Part shown: positions 36,111 through 45,247 of the stretch, in pieces | Layout: every line of letters starts with the position of its first letter | Position numbering within the stretch: the first letter of the stretch is position 1 | Assembly (NCBI RefSeq): GCF_001006325.2 | Contig: NZ_LBIA02000001.1 | Span: forward strand, 738,501-802,500 | Origin: Afipia massiliensis | GTDB taxonomy: Bacteria > Pseudomonadota > Alphaproteobacteria > Rhizobiales > Xanthobacteraceae | Reading direction: 5' to 3' | Length of the DNA: 64,000 nucleotides | Position numbers and translations under genes: made by a program | The notes under the pieces: model-generated | Seen by the model: only the letters and a program-made list of their open reading frames with translations | Told to the model about the DNA's origin: nothing | The model's database searches: none

Positions 36111-36132
36111 GGGAGCCGGTCCGCCGGCTCCC
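36111..36132 (+). terminator. GC-rich hairpin after the decarboxylase
   Basis: GGGAGCCGG / CCGGCTCCC with a 4-nt loop. There is no T-run directly behind, so termination may be partial and allow readthrough into the GNAT gene. Confidence 0.6.
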
Positions 36133-36204
36133 ATCCCGTCACATCGCTATTTTGCTGACAACGCTCCGCGGCTGCCTGCCGTTTGGAGTGGGGACTGACG
36201 TGCC

Positions 36205-36807
36205 ATGACTGCTGTTTGGAAGACGACTGCCGCCCTCACCACCGAAACCGCTCCGTTCGCGATCCGTGCGGAGCGTGCTTCGGACGTCGTTGTGCGTGAA
36301 GCGCTGCTGGATGCGAGCTTCGGCGAAGGCCGTCATGCGCGCACCTGTCAGCGTCTGCGCGACGGACGTGCGCCCGCCGAAGGCCTCGCCTTCTCCGCGG
36401 TGCATGAAGGGCGCGTGGTCGGCACCGTGCGGTTGTGGCACGTCAGCGCCGGCGGCATCCCGGCGCTGGTGCTCGGCCCGCTGGCGGTCGACGCCTCCTG
36501 CCGCAAGCTCGGCGTTGGTGCCGCCTTGATGACACACGCGCTGGCGGCGGCGAAAGCCCGCGGCCATGGCGCAGTCATCCTGCGCGGCGACGCCGGCTAC
36601 TACGCCCGGTTCGGTTTCTCGGCTGAGAAGACCGGCGAACTGGCGCTGCCCGGCCCGTTCGAGCGTGACCGGCTTCTGGCGGTCGAACTGCGCGACGGCG
36701 CGCTGAACGACGCCTTCGGCATGATCGTGGCGACCGGCATGAAGGCACGGCGTGCGCGCATCCGTACGGGTGGCAAAGCTCGAAAGCTTCTCATTCAGGC
36801 CGCTTGA
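36205..36807 (+). CDS. GNAT-family N-acetyltransferase
   Basis: 200 aa. Acetyl-CoA binding motif A is in VLGPLAVDASCRKLGVGAALMTHAL (R/Q-x-x-G-x-G/A type), with motif B ARGHGAVILRGDAGYYARFGFSAEKTG, as in YhbS/COG3153-like enzymes. The position between ornithine decarboxylase and homospermidine synthase suggests polyamine or amine acetylation, but COG3153 members can have other targets. Translation starts at MTAVWKTTAALTTE, with an extension before the domain. Confidence 0.82.
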   Translation: MTAVWKTTAALTTETAPFAIRAERASDVVVREALLDASFGEGRHARTCQRLRDGRAPAEGLAFSAVHEGRVVGTVRLWHVSAGGIPALVLGPLAVDASCRKLGVGAALMTHALAAAKARGHGAVILRGDAGYYARFGFSAEKTGELALPGPFERDRLLAVELRDGALNDAFGMIVATGMKARRARIRTGGKARKLLIQAA

Positions 36808-36880
36808 TTTGAGCGCAAAGACCCGGCATTGCGGGGCTTGAAATGAGCCCCGCAATGCTGCTGTCACAAGGAAAAGACCG

Positions 36881-37270
36881 ATGTCCCGCCGCCTGATTTC
36901 ATCCGGATCGCCCTTCGAAAAGATCGCGGGCTATAGCCGCGCCGTTGTCGACGGAGATTTCTGCTTTGTCGCCGGAACCACGGGCTATGATCTCGTCACG
37001 AAAGTCCTGCCAGAAGACGTGGCCGAGCAGACCCGCAATTGCTTCAAGACCATCGGTATTGCGTTGAAGGAAGGCGGCTTCGAGATGGCCGACCTCGTTC
37101 GCGCGACCTATTACGTTACCGACGCCAAGGACTTCGACGCGGTGTTCGCTGTGTGTGGAGAAACCCTCGGCGACATCCGGCCAGCCGCGACGATCCTTGC
37201 GGTCTCCGCCCTCTATAAGCCCGAGATGAAGGTCGAGATCGAAGTCACGGCCAAGCGCCGCAGCGTCTGA
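36881..37270 (+). CDS. RidA (YjgF) family protein
   Basis: 129 aa. RidA deaminates reactive enamines and imines, such as 2-aminoacrylate and cyclic imines. The fold is recognised by the N-terminal GYSRAVVDGDFCFVAGTTGYD, DVAEQTRNCFKTIGIALKEGGFEMADLVRATYYVT and the catalytic Arg in GDIRPAATILAVSAL. AAGGAA ribosome site. In this island it may clear imine by-products of amine chemistry. A terminator follows at 37297. Confidence 0.9.
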   Translation: MSRRLISSGSPFEKIAGYSRAVVDGDFCFVAGTTGYDLVTKVLPEDVAEQTRNCFKTIGIALKEGGFEMADLVRATYYVTDAKDFDAVFAVCGETLGDIRPAATILAVSALYKPEMKVEIEVTAKRRSV

Positions 37271-37296
37271 TTTTCTCTTGAAGATCTTCGCTTCAG

Positions 37297-37321
37297 GATG
37301 GCCCGGAACAGCCGGGCCATC
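37297..37321 (+). terminator. hairpin terminator after the RidA gene
   Basis: GATGGCCCGG / CCGGGCCATC perfect 10-bp stem, loop AACAG, followed by TTG only. Confidence 0.65.
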
Positions 37322-37561
37322 TTGTCGCAGCATATCCGTTGACTTTCCGGCCATCGACCCTACCTTAAGCTGATCATGTCGAACGTCTGCACCAACCACT
37401 CGCTGTTTCGCGCAGGTCGCCTCCAAACTGGACGGTGACCCGGGCGGACGCGCGTTTGCGCCGTTCCGGGTAGTTTGCAGTTCGTTTCATCCCCGCAAAA
37501 ATTGAATCACGAAAGTCGCGCGGCACTGTTTGTGCCGATGCGTTCCGTTGTGAGGCACGTC

Positions 37562-38047
37562 ATGATGTCAGAGCCTGTTCCACCGGTCAGCATCGCGTTC
37601 GGCGATTTCAGCCGCCTGAAAAGGGTGGCGGTTGAAGCCGTCAGCAAGCGCCATCCAATCGGCCGCTTCCTGCTCACCGAAATCGAGCGGGCAACAGTGT
37701 ATGAGCCAGCCTTCGTGCCGGAACGCTGCGTCCGGCTCGATGACTGGGTGACATTTCGCGCGGACGAAAATGAACCGCTGGAAAGCCGCGTCCTGGTTCT
37801 TCCGGAAGGCTTCCGCAACAGCGCGCTTCATCTGTCCGTGCTCTCACCGTTGGGAGCAGCGCTGATCGGCCTGCATGCCGGTTCGCGCATCCATTACGTC
37901 GGCTTTGATGGCGTTCCGCATATCGCCATGGTGGAAAATCTCGATCCGCCCACCGGCGTGATTTCTCTTTTGCAGCGGCGGTCCATGAGGTCCGCGCAAC
38001 GAGCCGATAACAACAACCCCGACCGTCCAGGTCCCACAGCCGCTTGA
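37562..38047 (+). CDS. Rnk-like (GreA/GreB C-terminal) regulator, first of a tandem pair
   Basis: 161 aa from MMSEPVPPVSIAF. Pieces such as RLKRVAVEAVSKRHPIGRFLLTEIERATV, LDDWVTFRADENEPLESRVLVLPEG and LSVLSPLGAALIGLHAGSRIHY match nucleoside diphosphate kinase regulator Rnk and Gre-type C-terminal domains. No long N-terminal coiled coil is seen, so transcript cleavage is unlikely. The C-terminal 30 residues are extra and polar. Its stop overlaps the start of a second, similar gene. Confidence 0.75.
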   Translation: MMSEPVPPVSIAFGDFSRLKRVAVEAVSKRHPIGRFLLTEIERATVYEPAFVPERCVRLDDWVTFRADENEPLESRVLVLPEGFRNSALHLSVLSPLGAALIGLHAGSRIHYVGFDGVPHIAMVENLDPPTGVISLLQRRSMRSAQRADNNNPDRPGPTAA

Positions 38048-38454
38048 TGGTGATGAACATGATCAACTACCTGCAACCGGAATTGCCTCCGATCTCCCTG
38101 CGCATGTGCGATGTCGATCGGCTCCGCAACCTCGCCGAGGCTGCCTCGGAAAAATATCCGCAGACCTGCGATTTCCTCGCGCGTGAAATCGAGCGCGCGG
38201 AGATCTTGCCGGACGCACGATTGCTGACGGGCCTCGTCGCGATGGAATCCGACGTCACTTTCCGCGACGACATCAGCGGCCAGGAACGGTCGGTGACGCT
38301 GGTTTATCCCGAGGCCGCGAATGTCGACGCCGGAAAGATCTCCATTCTGACGCCGATCGGCGCGGCGCTGATCGGCCTGTCGGTCGGGCAGACCATCGAG
38401 TTCCAGACCCCGGCAGGAGGCTGGCGGTCCCTGACCGTGCTCAAGGTCAAATAG
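38047..38454 (+). CDS. Rnk-like regulator, second of the pair
   Basis: 135 aa. It shares the layout of its neighbour: RLRNLAEAASEKYPQTCDFLAREIERAEI, MESDVTFRDDISGQERSVTLVYPE, ISILTPIGAALIGLSVGQTIEF. The family binds RNA polymerase near the secondary channel. The start ATG at 38047 overlaps the stop of the first gene; ATG at 38059 is an alternative. Two adjacent non-identical copies are uncommon and suggest a duplicated, functionally split regulator. Confidence 0.8.
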   Translation: MVMNMINYLQPELPPISLRMCDVDRLRNLAEAASEKYPQTCDFLAREIERAEILPDARLLTGLVAMESDVTFRDDISGQERSVTLVYPEAANVDAGKISILTPIGAALIGLSVGQTIEFQTPAGGWRSLTVLKVK

Positions 38455-38601
38455 CTACGATACTGACGGGCGGTCCGGTCCCGGATCGCCCGTACGACAA
38501 TTTTATGAAAACCCCTGACGGCACGGCCCCGTTGCCGTCATCCCCAAGTTGCCGTAAGTCCTTCGCGGCTGCCTTCCCCTGCGATCTTCGGAGTTTCAGT
38601 G

Positions 38602-40038
38602 ATGACATCCACCATTCACGCGCGCATCAGCGGCCCCATCGTCATGATCGGCTTCGGCTCAATCGGCAAAGGCACGCTGCCGATGATCGAGCGGCATCTC
38701 GATTACGACAAGTCGCGCATCACGGTGATCGATCCCAAGGACGAAGGCCGCAAGGCACATTGCGAGAAGCACAATGTACGCTTCATCCAGCAGGGCGTGA
38801 CCAAGGACAATTACCGCGAACTGCTGACTCCGCTGCTCACCGAAGGCGGTGGCCAAGGTTTCTGCGTCAATCTTTCAGTCGATACCGGCTCCACCGACAT
38901 CATGGAGCTCTGCAACGAACTCGGCGCGCTCTATATCGACACGGTCAATGAGCCTTGGCTCGGCTTCTATTTCGACGCGTCGAAGGGCCCGGAAGCGCGC
39001 TCCAACTACGCCCTGCGCGAGAACACGCTGGCAGCAAAGCGCGCGCGTCCCGCAGGCTCGACCACGGCCGTCTCCTGCTGTGGCGCCAACCCTGGCATGG
39101 TCTCGTTCTTCGTCAAGCAGGCCCTGCTGAATGTGGCCGTTGACCTCAAGCTCAATGCCCCGAAGCCGAAGGCCAAGGCGGAATGGGCGGACCTGATGCG
39201 CCAGGCCGGCATCAAAGGCATCCACATCGCCGAACGCGACACCCAGCGCTCGAAGAAGCCGAAAGAGCCGGACGTATTCGTCAACACGTGGTCGGTGGAA
39301 GGCTTCCTGTCGGAAGGCGTGCAGCCGTCCGAACTCGGCTGGGGCACCCATGAAAAGTGGATGCCCGAAAATGCACACACCCACGAAGCCGGCTGCGGCG
39401 CGGCGATCTATCTGATGCAGCCCGGCGCCGACACGCGCGTGCGCACCTGGTGCCCGACCCGCGGCGCGCAATACGGTTTCCTCGTCACCCACAACGAGTC
39501 GATCTCGATCTCCGACTATTTCACGGTGCGCGACGCATCGGGCAAGGTCATCTATCGGCCGACCTGCCACTATGCCTATCACCCTGCGGATGACGCGGTG
39601 CTCTCGCTGCACGAAATGTTCGGACGCGCTGCCAAGATGCAGGAGAAGCATCACATTCTCGACGAGAACGAGATTGTCGATGGCATCGACGAGCTCGGCG
39701 TGCTGCTGTTCGGGCACGACAACAATGCCTACTGGTACGGCTCACAGCTCTCCATCGAGGAAACGCGGAAACTCGCGCCCTATCAGAACGCCACTGGCCT
39801 GCAGGTGACCTCCGCCGTACTCGGCGGCATGGTGTGGGCACTGGAAAACCCGAATGAAGGCATCGTCGAAGCCGACGAGATGGATTTCGATCGCCTGCTG
39901 GAAATCCAGAAGCCATATCTCGGGCCGGTGAAGGGCTACTACACCGACTGGACGCCGCTGACGGATCGTCCGGGTCTGTTCCCGGAAGACATCGACACCA
40001 GCGATCCGTGGCAGTTCCGGAATGTTCTGGTGCGCTGA
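38602..40038 (+). CDS. hss: homospermidine synthase
   Basis: 478 aa. It joins two putrescines (or putrescine and spermidine) to sym-homospermidine with NAD+ as catalyst. Rossmann motif GPIVMIGFGSIGKGTLP near residues 11-27; NVNLSVDTGSTDIMELCNELGALYIDTVNEPW-like pocket; long conserved EWADLMRQAGIKGIHIAERDTQRS and PVFVNTWSVEGFLSEG-type segments. The length fits the bacterial type. It ends the island that starts with the putrescine-forming decarboxylase, giving a complete ornithine to homospermidine route. Confidence 0.95.
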   Translation: MTSTIHARISGPIVMIGFGSIGKGTLPMIERHLDYDKSRITVIDPKDEGRKAHCEKHNVRFIQQGVTKDNYRELLTPLLTEGGGQGFCVNLSVDTGSTDIMELCNELGALYIDTVNEPWLGFYFDASKGPEARSNYALRENTLAAKRARPAGSTTAVSCCGANPGMVSFFVKQALLNVAVDLKLNAPKPKAKAEWADLMRQAGIKGIHIAERDTQRSKKPKEPDVFVNTWSVEGFLSEGVQPSELGWGTHEKWMPENAHTHEAGCGAAIYLMQPGADTRVRTWCPTRGAQYGFLVTHNESISISDYFTVRDASGKVIYRPTCHYAYHPADDAVLSLHEMFGRAAKMQEKHHILDENEIVDGIDELGVLLFGHDNNAYWYGSQLSIEETRKLAPYQNATGLQVTSAVLGGMVWALENPNEGIVEADEMDFDRLLEIQKPYLGPVKGYYTDWTPLTDRPGLFPEDIDTSDPWQFRNVLVR

Positions 40039-40057
40039 CTGGATCAGTCATGAAATG

Positions 40058-40090
40058 CAGAAAGGCCAGACAACACGTCTGGCCTTTCTG
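40058..40090 (+). terminator. strong terminator after homospermidine synthase
   Basis: A perfect 14-bp stem CAGAAAGGCCAGAC / GTCTGGCCTTTCTG, loop AACAC, followed by TTTATG. Confidence 0.85.
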
Positions 40091-40106
40091 TTTATGAAGA
40101 TTGGCT

Positions 40107-40442
40107 CTAGTTCTTGATCGGCTCGCCCATCTTTTCCGCGGGCGCTGGCGGAAGCGCTGGCTTCGCGCCGCTCTTCTGAGCATCGGCATCGGGCCGTGCA
40201 GGCTCAGGTGCGGGAGTTATGGGCCTCGTGCCGCCGGGTTTTGAGTCCGCAGGTCCATCACTTTTACCGGCCGGAACAGACGGCGAAGGCTCAGACGGCT
40301 GCGTTGTCTGCGCGAACTGGATTTGACCGCGCGACGCCAGTTGCATCAGTGAAATTCCGGACAGTGTCAGTCCGCCCGCGATCAGAATCGCGGACAGGAT
40401 GAAATCGATTCGATTGGCTCGTCGCTTTTCATCTGGAGTCAT
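40107..40442 (-). CDS. single-span Pro-rich membrane protein, unknown
   Basis: 111 aa. The N-terminus is charged (MTPDEKRRANR), then one helix (FILSAILIAGGLTLSGISLM), then a Pro/Ala/Lys-rich disordered tail with repeated PAP and PSP. Likely anchored at the inner membrane with the tail in the periplasm. It has no family I recognise. It reads away from the mgtC-like gene, toward the terminator at 40058-40090. Confidence 0.55.
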   Translation of the reverse strand: MTPDEKRRANRIDFILSAILIAGGLTLSGISLMQLASRGQIQFAQTTQPSEPSPSVPAGKSDGPADSKPGGTRPITPAPEPARPDADAQKSGAKPALPPAPAEKMGEPIKN

Positions 40443-40591
40443 CTCGGCACCCGTTCATCGCCCATGAAAAGAGCCAACGGATGGTCACAACGATGGTTCC
40501 GGCATTTGCCGGTGCCCGCGGTGTCGCACTCAATGAATTGTGAATGAAAACGCGGAACCATCTTGGCGACTGGCGATACCATGTCGCGAAT

Positions 40592-41308
40592 TCAATCCTT
40601 CGTGCTGACATCCCACGTCGCATGACGAACGCCGGGCCGCCGCGCCAGATCGGCTGCGACCGCGTCGAGTTCTTTCGCCTCGACGGCGGTGCTCACAAGC
40701 GTGGCGACGATTTCCACGACGCCTTCAGCACGATCAATGACATTCACGTCGCTCACCGGGTAGTGTGCCGCTTCCAACTTCTCAACCAGAAGCTCGCGCA
40801 CGGCATCCATCGATGCGGTATCCACGGTGAGCCTGAATTCGTAGGTCGCTTCCGACGCGCGCGCGTCCAGCGGACTGCGGTTGATAGCATTGACCAATGG
40901 CCGCAGCAGCGTATTGCCCGCGAGCACGAACACCGTCAGCGCGACAGCCTGCGCCAGCATATCCGCTCCGGCGCAGCAGCCGACCGCCGCTGAACTCCAT
41001 AATGTCGCGGCGGTATTCAGGCCACGGACATTCATGCCTTCCTTCATGATCACGCCGGCGCCAAGGAAGCCAATCCCGGACACCACATAGGCAATCACGC
41101 GCACCGCCCCATCGGCGCCGGCAAGCTGCATGGCCAGATCGACGAAGGCGGCGGCTCCCACCGCAACCAGCACGTTGGTTCTCAAGCCGGCCGTTCGCAG
41201 GCGATACTGGCGCTCGGCTCAGATGAGGGTGCCGAGAACGAACGCCGCCGTCAGGCTGACGAGGGTGTCGAGAAAATCATAGGTCTGGAAAGTCGTCAGG
41301 AAGCGCAT
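40592..41308 (-). pseudogene. MgtC/SapB-family membrane protein with an in-frame TGA
   Basis: In one frame from ATG at 41308 the sequence reads MRFLTTFQTYDFLDTLVSLT, then AAFVLGTLI, a TGA (41219-41221), and then AERQYRLRTAGLRTNVLVAVG and the rest of a normal MgtC protein, with ASDVTFE-like regulatory C-terminus. The TGA replaces the Gly codon (GGA) of the conserved LIGxER motif, a single base change. The part after the stop has its own possible TTG start at 41185. It is the last gene of the Zur operon, 16 nt after the WD40 gene. Dead gene, sequencing error and readthrough cannot be told apart here. Confidence 0.75.
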
Positions 41309-41324
41309 GGCGCCTGATTACTCA

Positions 41325-42347
41325 CTACAGAGCAAGCAGTCCAGCATCGCCGTCTTCGGCTGCGAAAGCCAGCAGCGATCCCTTTGCATTCCATGACAGC
41401 GCCGCAACCGGCTCGCCCGCATTCCTGCGCACAAGGATTTCCGCGCCGTCCTCGATCCGCACCATCAGCACGGTGCCGTCGCTGTAGCCTACCGCGAAGA
41501 CCTCTTCCTTAGGATTGCATGCAACCACCGTCGCCTTGGCCTGCAGCGGCGCCAGCATCAACGGCTCCTTGCCCATCGGGCCGTCCTTGCTCGAGAACGG
41601 CCACAGGATGACGCTGTCCGAGCCGGAGGTTGCGAGGAATTTTCCGCCTGCGCTCCATGACATCGAGCGCACCCGCGCGGGGTAGCCGGTCATGCGCATG
41701 TGGCGCGAGTCGGCCAGCCGCCAGCCGTGCAGCGCCGATTCATGCATCGTCGTGACAAGGAAGCGATTGTCGGCGCTGAAGGTGACACCGAGATGCGATC
41801 CCTTCCATTCGAGAAATTCGGGTTTCGCACCCATGTTGGGAAACCACAGCGTCACACCGTTGTAATGCGCAACCGCGAGACGCACGCCCTTCGGTGCGAA
41901 CGCCAGACCGCCTACCGTTGAGGGCACATCGAGCGACTTTTCCTCGCCCTTCGGCGCACGAACATAGGCCGTCTTCCCAGCGGACCACGCCACGGCGCCA
42001 TCCGCATGCAAGGCGACATTGTCGATCCAGCGGCGCTTGGCGTCGGTGGCGAGCGTTTCGATGTTCGACTTGGCATCGATCGATGTCAGCTTGCCGTCAT
42101 CGCCGCCCATGACGACGCGCTTGCCGTCGGACGCCGAGCACAGGATGCCGCCGCCATGCACGGCGACGACATTCGTTTCGCCTTCGCCGGTCGCAAAGGT
42201 CACGTTTTCTTCCGCACCGACGAACGCCGCAACGTCGCCGAGGAAATGTACGGCGGTCGCAGGCGCATCGAGCTTTACGTTCGTGACGCGATCAGTGACG
42301 GAGACGATGGAGGCCGTCTCCGGGGCCGGATTGAAGTCTGTCATCAC
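41325..42347 (-). CDS. WD40 repeat protein of the zinc operon
   Basis: 340 aa. Several WD40-like blades are seen: [111 protein letters not shown] cytosolic seven-bladed propeller is likely. Its start overlaps the stop of the COG0523 gene by 4 nt, so the two are translationally coupled. It could be a docking platform for a metal chaperone. No signal peptide. Confidence 0.85.
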   Translation of the reverse strand: MMTDFNPAPETASIVSVTDRVTNVKLDAPATAVHFLGDVAAFVGAEENVTFATGEGETNVVAVHGGGILCSASDGKRVVMGGDDGKLTSIDAKSNIETLATDAKRRWIDNVALHADGAVAWSAGKTAYVRAPKGEEKSLDVPSTVGGLAFAPKGVRLAVAHYNGVTLWFPNMGAKPEFLEWKGSHLGVTFSADNRFLVTTMHESALHGWRLADSRHMRMTGYPARVRSMSWSAGGKFLATSGSDSVILWPFSSKDGPMGKEPLMLAPLQAKATVVACNPKEEVFAVGYSDGTVLMVRIEDGAEILVRRNAGEPVAALSWNAKGSLLAFAAEDGDAGLLAL

Positions 42348-43402
42348 GCAATGGTTTTCGCGAAGCCGTCACGAATCGCCTGCTCAGGCAATTCGCGGCC
42401 GATGAACACAAGGCGGCTCTCACGCGCTTCGTCTGCCTTCCATTTCCGCTGATGGTCGCCCTCCAGCATCATGTGGACGCCCTGAAATACATAACGGTCG
42501 TCGTCGCCCTTGAACGAGAGGATACCCTTGGAGCGCAGAATCTTCTCGCCGTCCTTGGCGACCAGTTCCTGGAGCCACGGCATGAACTTGGTCGGATCGA
42601 CCGGCTTGTCGGTGCGCAGCGACAGCGACTGCATGTCCTCGTCGTGATAGTGCTTCATGCCGCCGTGGGAATGGCCGTGGTCGTGATGGTGGTCATGGCC
42701 GTGATGGTCGTGGTGATGATGATCGTGGTCATGGTCGTGACCGCCATCCTCAAGAAACTCAGGCTCAAGCTCCAGAATACGATCAAGATCGAACGCGCCG
42801 CGCTCCAGCACGTCCGACAGTTTGACCTGTGCGCGCTCGGTCCGATGGAGCGTCGCATAGGGATTGATCGCACGGATACGGGCCTCGACCTCGGCCAGTT
42901 CGGGCTTCGTGACCAGATCGGTCTTGTTCAGCACGATAACGTCGGCGAAGGCGATCTGGTTCTTGGCTTCCGGCGCGTCCTTGAGGCGGTCGCTCAGCCA
43001 CTTGGCGTCGGCCACCGTCACTACCGCATCGAGCGTGGTCTTCTCGCGCACGTCCTCGTCGACGAAGAAGGTCTGCGCCACCGGCGCGGGATCGGCGAGA
43101 CCGGTGGTTTCCAGAATGATGGCGTCGAACTTGCCCTTGCGCTTCATCAGGCCGTCGATGATGCGCACGAGATCGCCGCGCACCGTGCAGCAGACGCAGC
43201 CGTTGTTCATTTCGAACACTTCTTCATCCGCGCCGACGATCAGATCGTTGTCGATGCCGATCTCGCCGAATTCGTTGACGATCACGGCGTACTTTTTGCC
43301 GTGGTTCTCGGACAGGATGCGGTTTAGCAGCGTGGTTTTTCCGGCACCGAGATAGCCGGTCAGTACGGTCACGGGGATCTTGTTGGCAGCGGCTTCAGAC
43401 AT
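42344..43402 (-). CDS. COG0523 (CobW/ZigA-like) GTPase metallochaperone
   Basis: 352 aa. Walker [18 protein letters not shown], the CxCC metal site [14 protein letters not shown], Walker B-like [10 protein letters not shown] and NKTDLV. Between the GTPase and C-terminal CobW domain (about 218-250) is a His/Asp-rich stretch ([20 protein letters not shown] and on), typical of zinc-linked COG0523 members. Family members deliver zinc to enzymes under zinc starvation. The gene lies 50 nt after znuA in the operon behind the Zur-type box. Confidence 0.93.
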   Translation of the reverse strand: MSEAAANKIPVTVLTGYLGAGKTTLLNRILSENHGKKYAVIVNEFGEIGIDNDLIVGADEEVFEMNNGCVCCTVRGDLVRIIDGLMKRKGKFDAIILETTGLADPAPVAQTFFVDEDVREKTTLDAVVTVADAKWLSDRLKDAPEAKNQIAFADVIVLNKTDLVTKPELAEVEARIRAINPYATLHRTERAQVKLSDVLERGAFDLDRILELEPEFLEDGGHDHDHDHHHHDHHGHDHHHDHGHSHGGMKHYHDEDMQSLSLRTDKPVDPTKFMPWLQELVAKDGEKILRSKGILSFKGDDDRYVFQGVHMMLEGDHQRKWKADEARESRLVFIGRELPEQAIRDGFAKTIA

Positions 43403-43452
43403 GGAATCTCCAGGCAGTCATACACACGCCCGGCGGCGGGGTGGCCCCTGCC

Positions 43453-44364
43453 CTAGCTCGAAAGCGCGCTCGTCAGGGCCTTTATATTGTGCCGGACCAT
43501 ATCAATGTAAGTGGGTGCTGGCCCCTTTTCGTCGGTCAGACTGTCCGAATACAGCGTTCCGCCGATATTCGCCCCGGTCTCGGCGGCGATCCGCCGCATC
43601 AGCCGCGGATCGCTGACATTTTCCAGAAAAACAGCCGGAATTTTCTGCTTTTTGATCTGGGTGATAATGGCCGCAATGTCCCGGGCGCTGGGCTCCGATT
43701 CGGTCGATACGCCCTGCGGCGCGATGAATTTGATCCCATAGGCGACGGCGAAATAGCCGAAGGCGTCGTGGGTCGAAATCACGCTGCGGCGTCCGGGCGG
43801 GATTTTCACTATGGCCTCACGAATCTCGCGGTCCAGCGCATCGAGCTTTGCAAGGTAGGCATCGGCGTTGGCTCTGTAAGCGTTCGCGCCGGCCGGATCG
43901 GCTGCGATCAGGGCGTCGCGGATGTTGGTGACGTAGGTCTTCGCGTTGACCACCGACTGCCAGGCGTGCGGGTCGGCATTACCCGGACCATGATCGTGGC
44001 CGTGGCCATCCTCGATCTTGCGCGTGGCAATGCCCTTGGTGGCAACAATCGTGACCGCCCGGCTTCCGGATGATTTCACCAGACGCGGCAGCCAGCCCTC
44101 AAGGCCGAGGCCGTTGACAATCACGAGCTTCGCATCGGCGATCTTCTTCGCGTCGGACGGCGTCGGCGTGTAGACGTGGGTATCGCTGTTGGGACCGACC
44201 AGCATCGTGACACTGACCCGCTCGCCACCGATGTTCTTCGCAAAGTCATCGAGGATCGAGAACGTCGCGACCACGTTGAGAGGCCCGTCGGTCGCCTGTT
44301 GTGCGGAGACGGGAGCGACGGCCAGAGCCAGCACAGCAACGATGACGCTTATAAATCGAAGCAC
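43453..44364 (-). CDS. znuA: zinc/manganese ABC transporter substrate-binding protein
   Basis: 303 aa with signal peptide (VIVAVLALAVAPVSAQQ). Cluster 9 binding protein: VVATFSILDDFAKNIGGERVSV, the metal ligand in SDTHVYTPTPSD, His in GHDHGPGNADPHAWQSVVN, and SVISTHDAFGYFAVAYG. A short His loop (DGHGHDHGPGN) is seen, as in ZnuA. The Zur box and COG0523 partner favour zinc over manganese. It is co-transcribed with znuB and znuC. Confidence 0.9.
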   Translation of the reverse strand: MLRFISVIVAVLALAVAPVSAQQATDGPLNVVATFSILDDFAKNIGGERVSVTMLVGPNSDTHVYTPTPSDAKKIADAKLVIVNGLGLEGWLPRLVKSSGSRAVTIVATKGIATRKIEDGHGHDHGPGNADPHAWQSVVNAKTYVTNIRDALIAADPAGANAYRANADAYLAKLDALDREIREAIVKIPPGRRSVISTHDAFGYFAVAYGIKFIAPQGVSTESEPSARDIAAIITQIKKQKIPAVFLENVSDPRLMRRIAAETGANIGGTLYSDSLTDEKGPAPTYIDMVRHNIKALTSALSS

Positions 44365-44373
44365 AGCCTCTCC

Positions 44374-45243
44374 TCACGCTTCGAGATGACGGCCCGGAAA
44401 TAGCTGACGCACCAGACCGCTGACGCTGCCGAACAAGACCGACACCACATACAGCCCCGCGCAGACCAGGATGATCGCCGGCCCCGACGGCACCTTGGTG
44501 TGGAACGACAGCAGCAAGCCTGCAAACCCCGACAGCGCGGCGCTCGCCACCGCGATTCCGATCATGCCGGTGATGTCGCGCGACCAGAACCGGGCGATGC
44601 CTGCGGGCAGGATCATCAACCCCACCGCAAGCAGCGTACCGAGGGCGTGAAAGCCGTTGACCAGATTGATGACGACCAGCGCGAGGAACGCCAGATGCGC
44701 CGGCGCGCCGGCCCGGCTCACCGTGCGCAGGAACACCGGATCGACGCACTCGATCACCAGCGGCCGATAGATCACCGCCAGCACAAGCAGCGTGATGGTG
44801 GCGTTGAACGCAATCACCAGCAGCGTCTGGTCATCCATCGCGAGAATATTGCCGAACAGCACATGCAGCAGGTCGATGTTGGTACCCTTGATCGACACGA
44901 TGGCGACACCGAGCGCCAGCGACACGAGATAGAATGCCGCCAAGGAGGCGTCTTCCTTCAGTTCAGTGGCGCGCGCGACCAGACCCGACAGAATCGCGAC
45001 CGTGAACCCCGCGACCAACCCGCCGAATGTCATCGCGAACAGGTTGAGACCGGACAGCAGGAAGCCGATAGCCGCGCCCGGCAAGATCGCGTGCGCCATC
45101 GCATCGCCGACAAGGCTCATCCTCCGCAGCATCAGGAACACGCCGATGGGCGCGCCGCCCAGTGCCAGCGCAATCACACCGGCCAGCGCGCGGCGCATGA
45201 ATTCGAATTCCGTGAAAGGCGCGATCAGCGCGTCATAGATCAT
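44374..45243 (-). CDS. znuB: zinc ABC transporter permease
   Basis: 289 aa, about eight hydrophobic spans, ABC-3 family. Conserved FMRRALAGVIALALGGAPIGVFLMLRRMSLVGDAMAHAILPGAAIGFLL at the N-terminus. The start MIYDALIAPFTEFEFM lies 5 nt after the znuC stop. With ZnuC and ZnuA it forms the high-affinity Zn(II) importer. Confidence 0.92.
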   Translation of the reverse strand: MIYDALIAPFTEFEFMRRALAGVIALALGGAPIGVFLMLRRMSLVGDAMAHAILPGAAIGFLLSGLNLFAMTFGGLVAGFTVAILSGLVARATELKEDASLAAFYLVSLALGVAIVSIKGTNIDLLHVLFGNILAMDDQTLLVIAFNATITLLVLAVIYRPLVIECVDPVFLRTVSRAGAPAHLAFLALVVINLVNGFHALGTLLAVGLMILPAGIARFWSRDITGMIGIAVASAALSGFAGLLLSFHTKVPSGPAIILVCAGLYVVSVLFGSVSGLVRQLFPGRHLEA

Positions 45244-45247
45244 GAGA

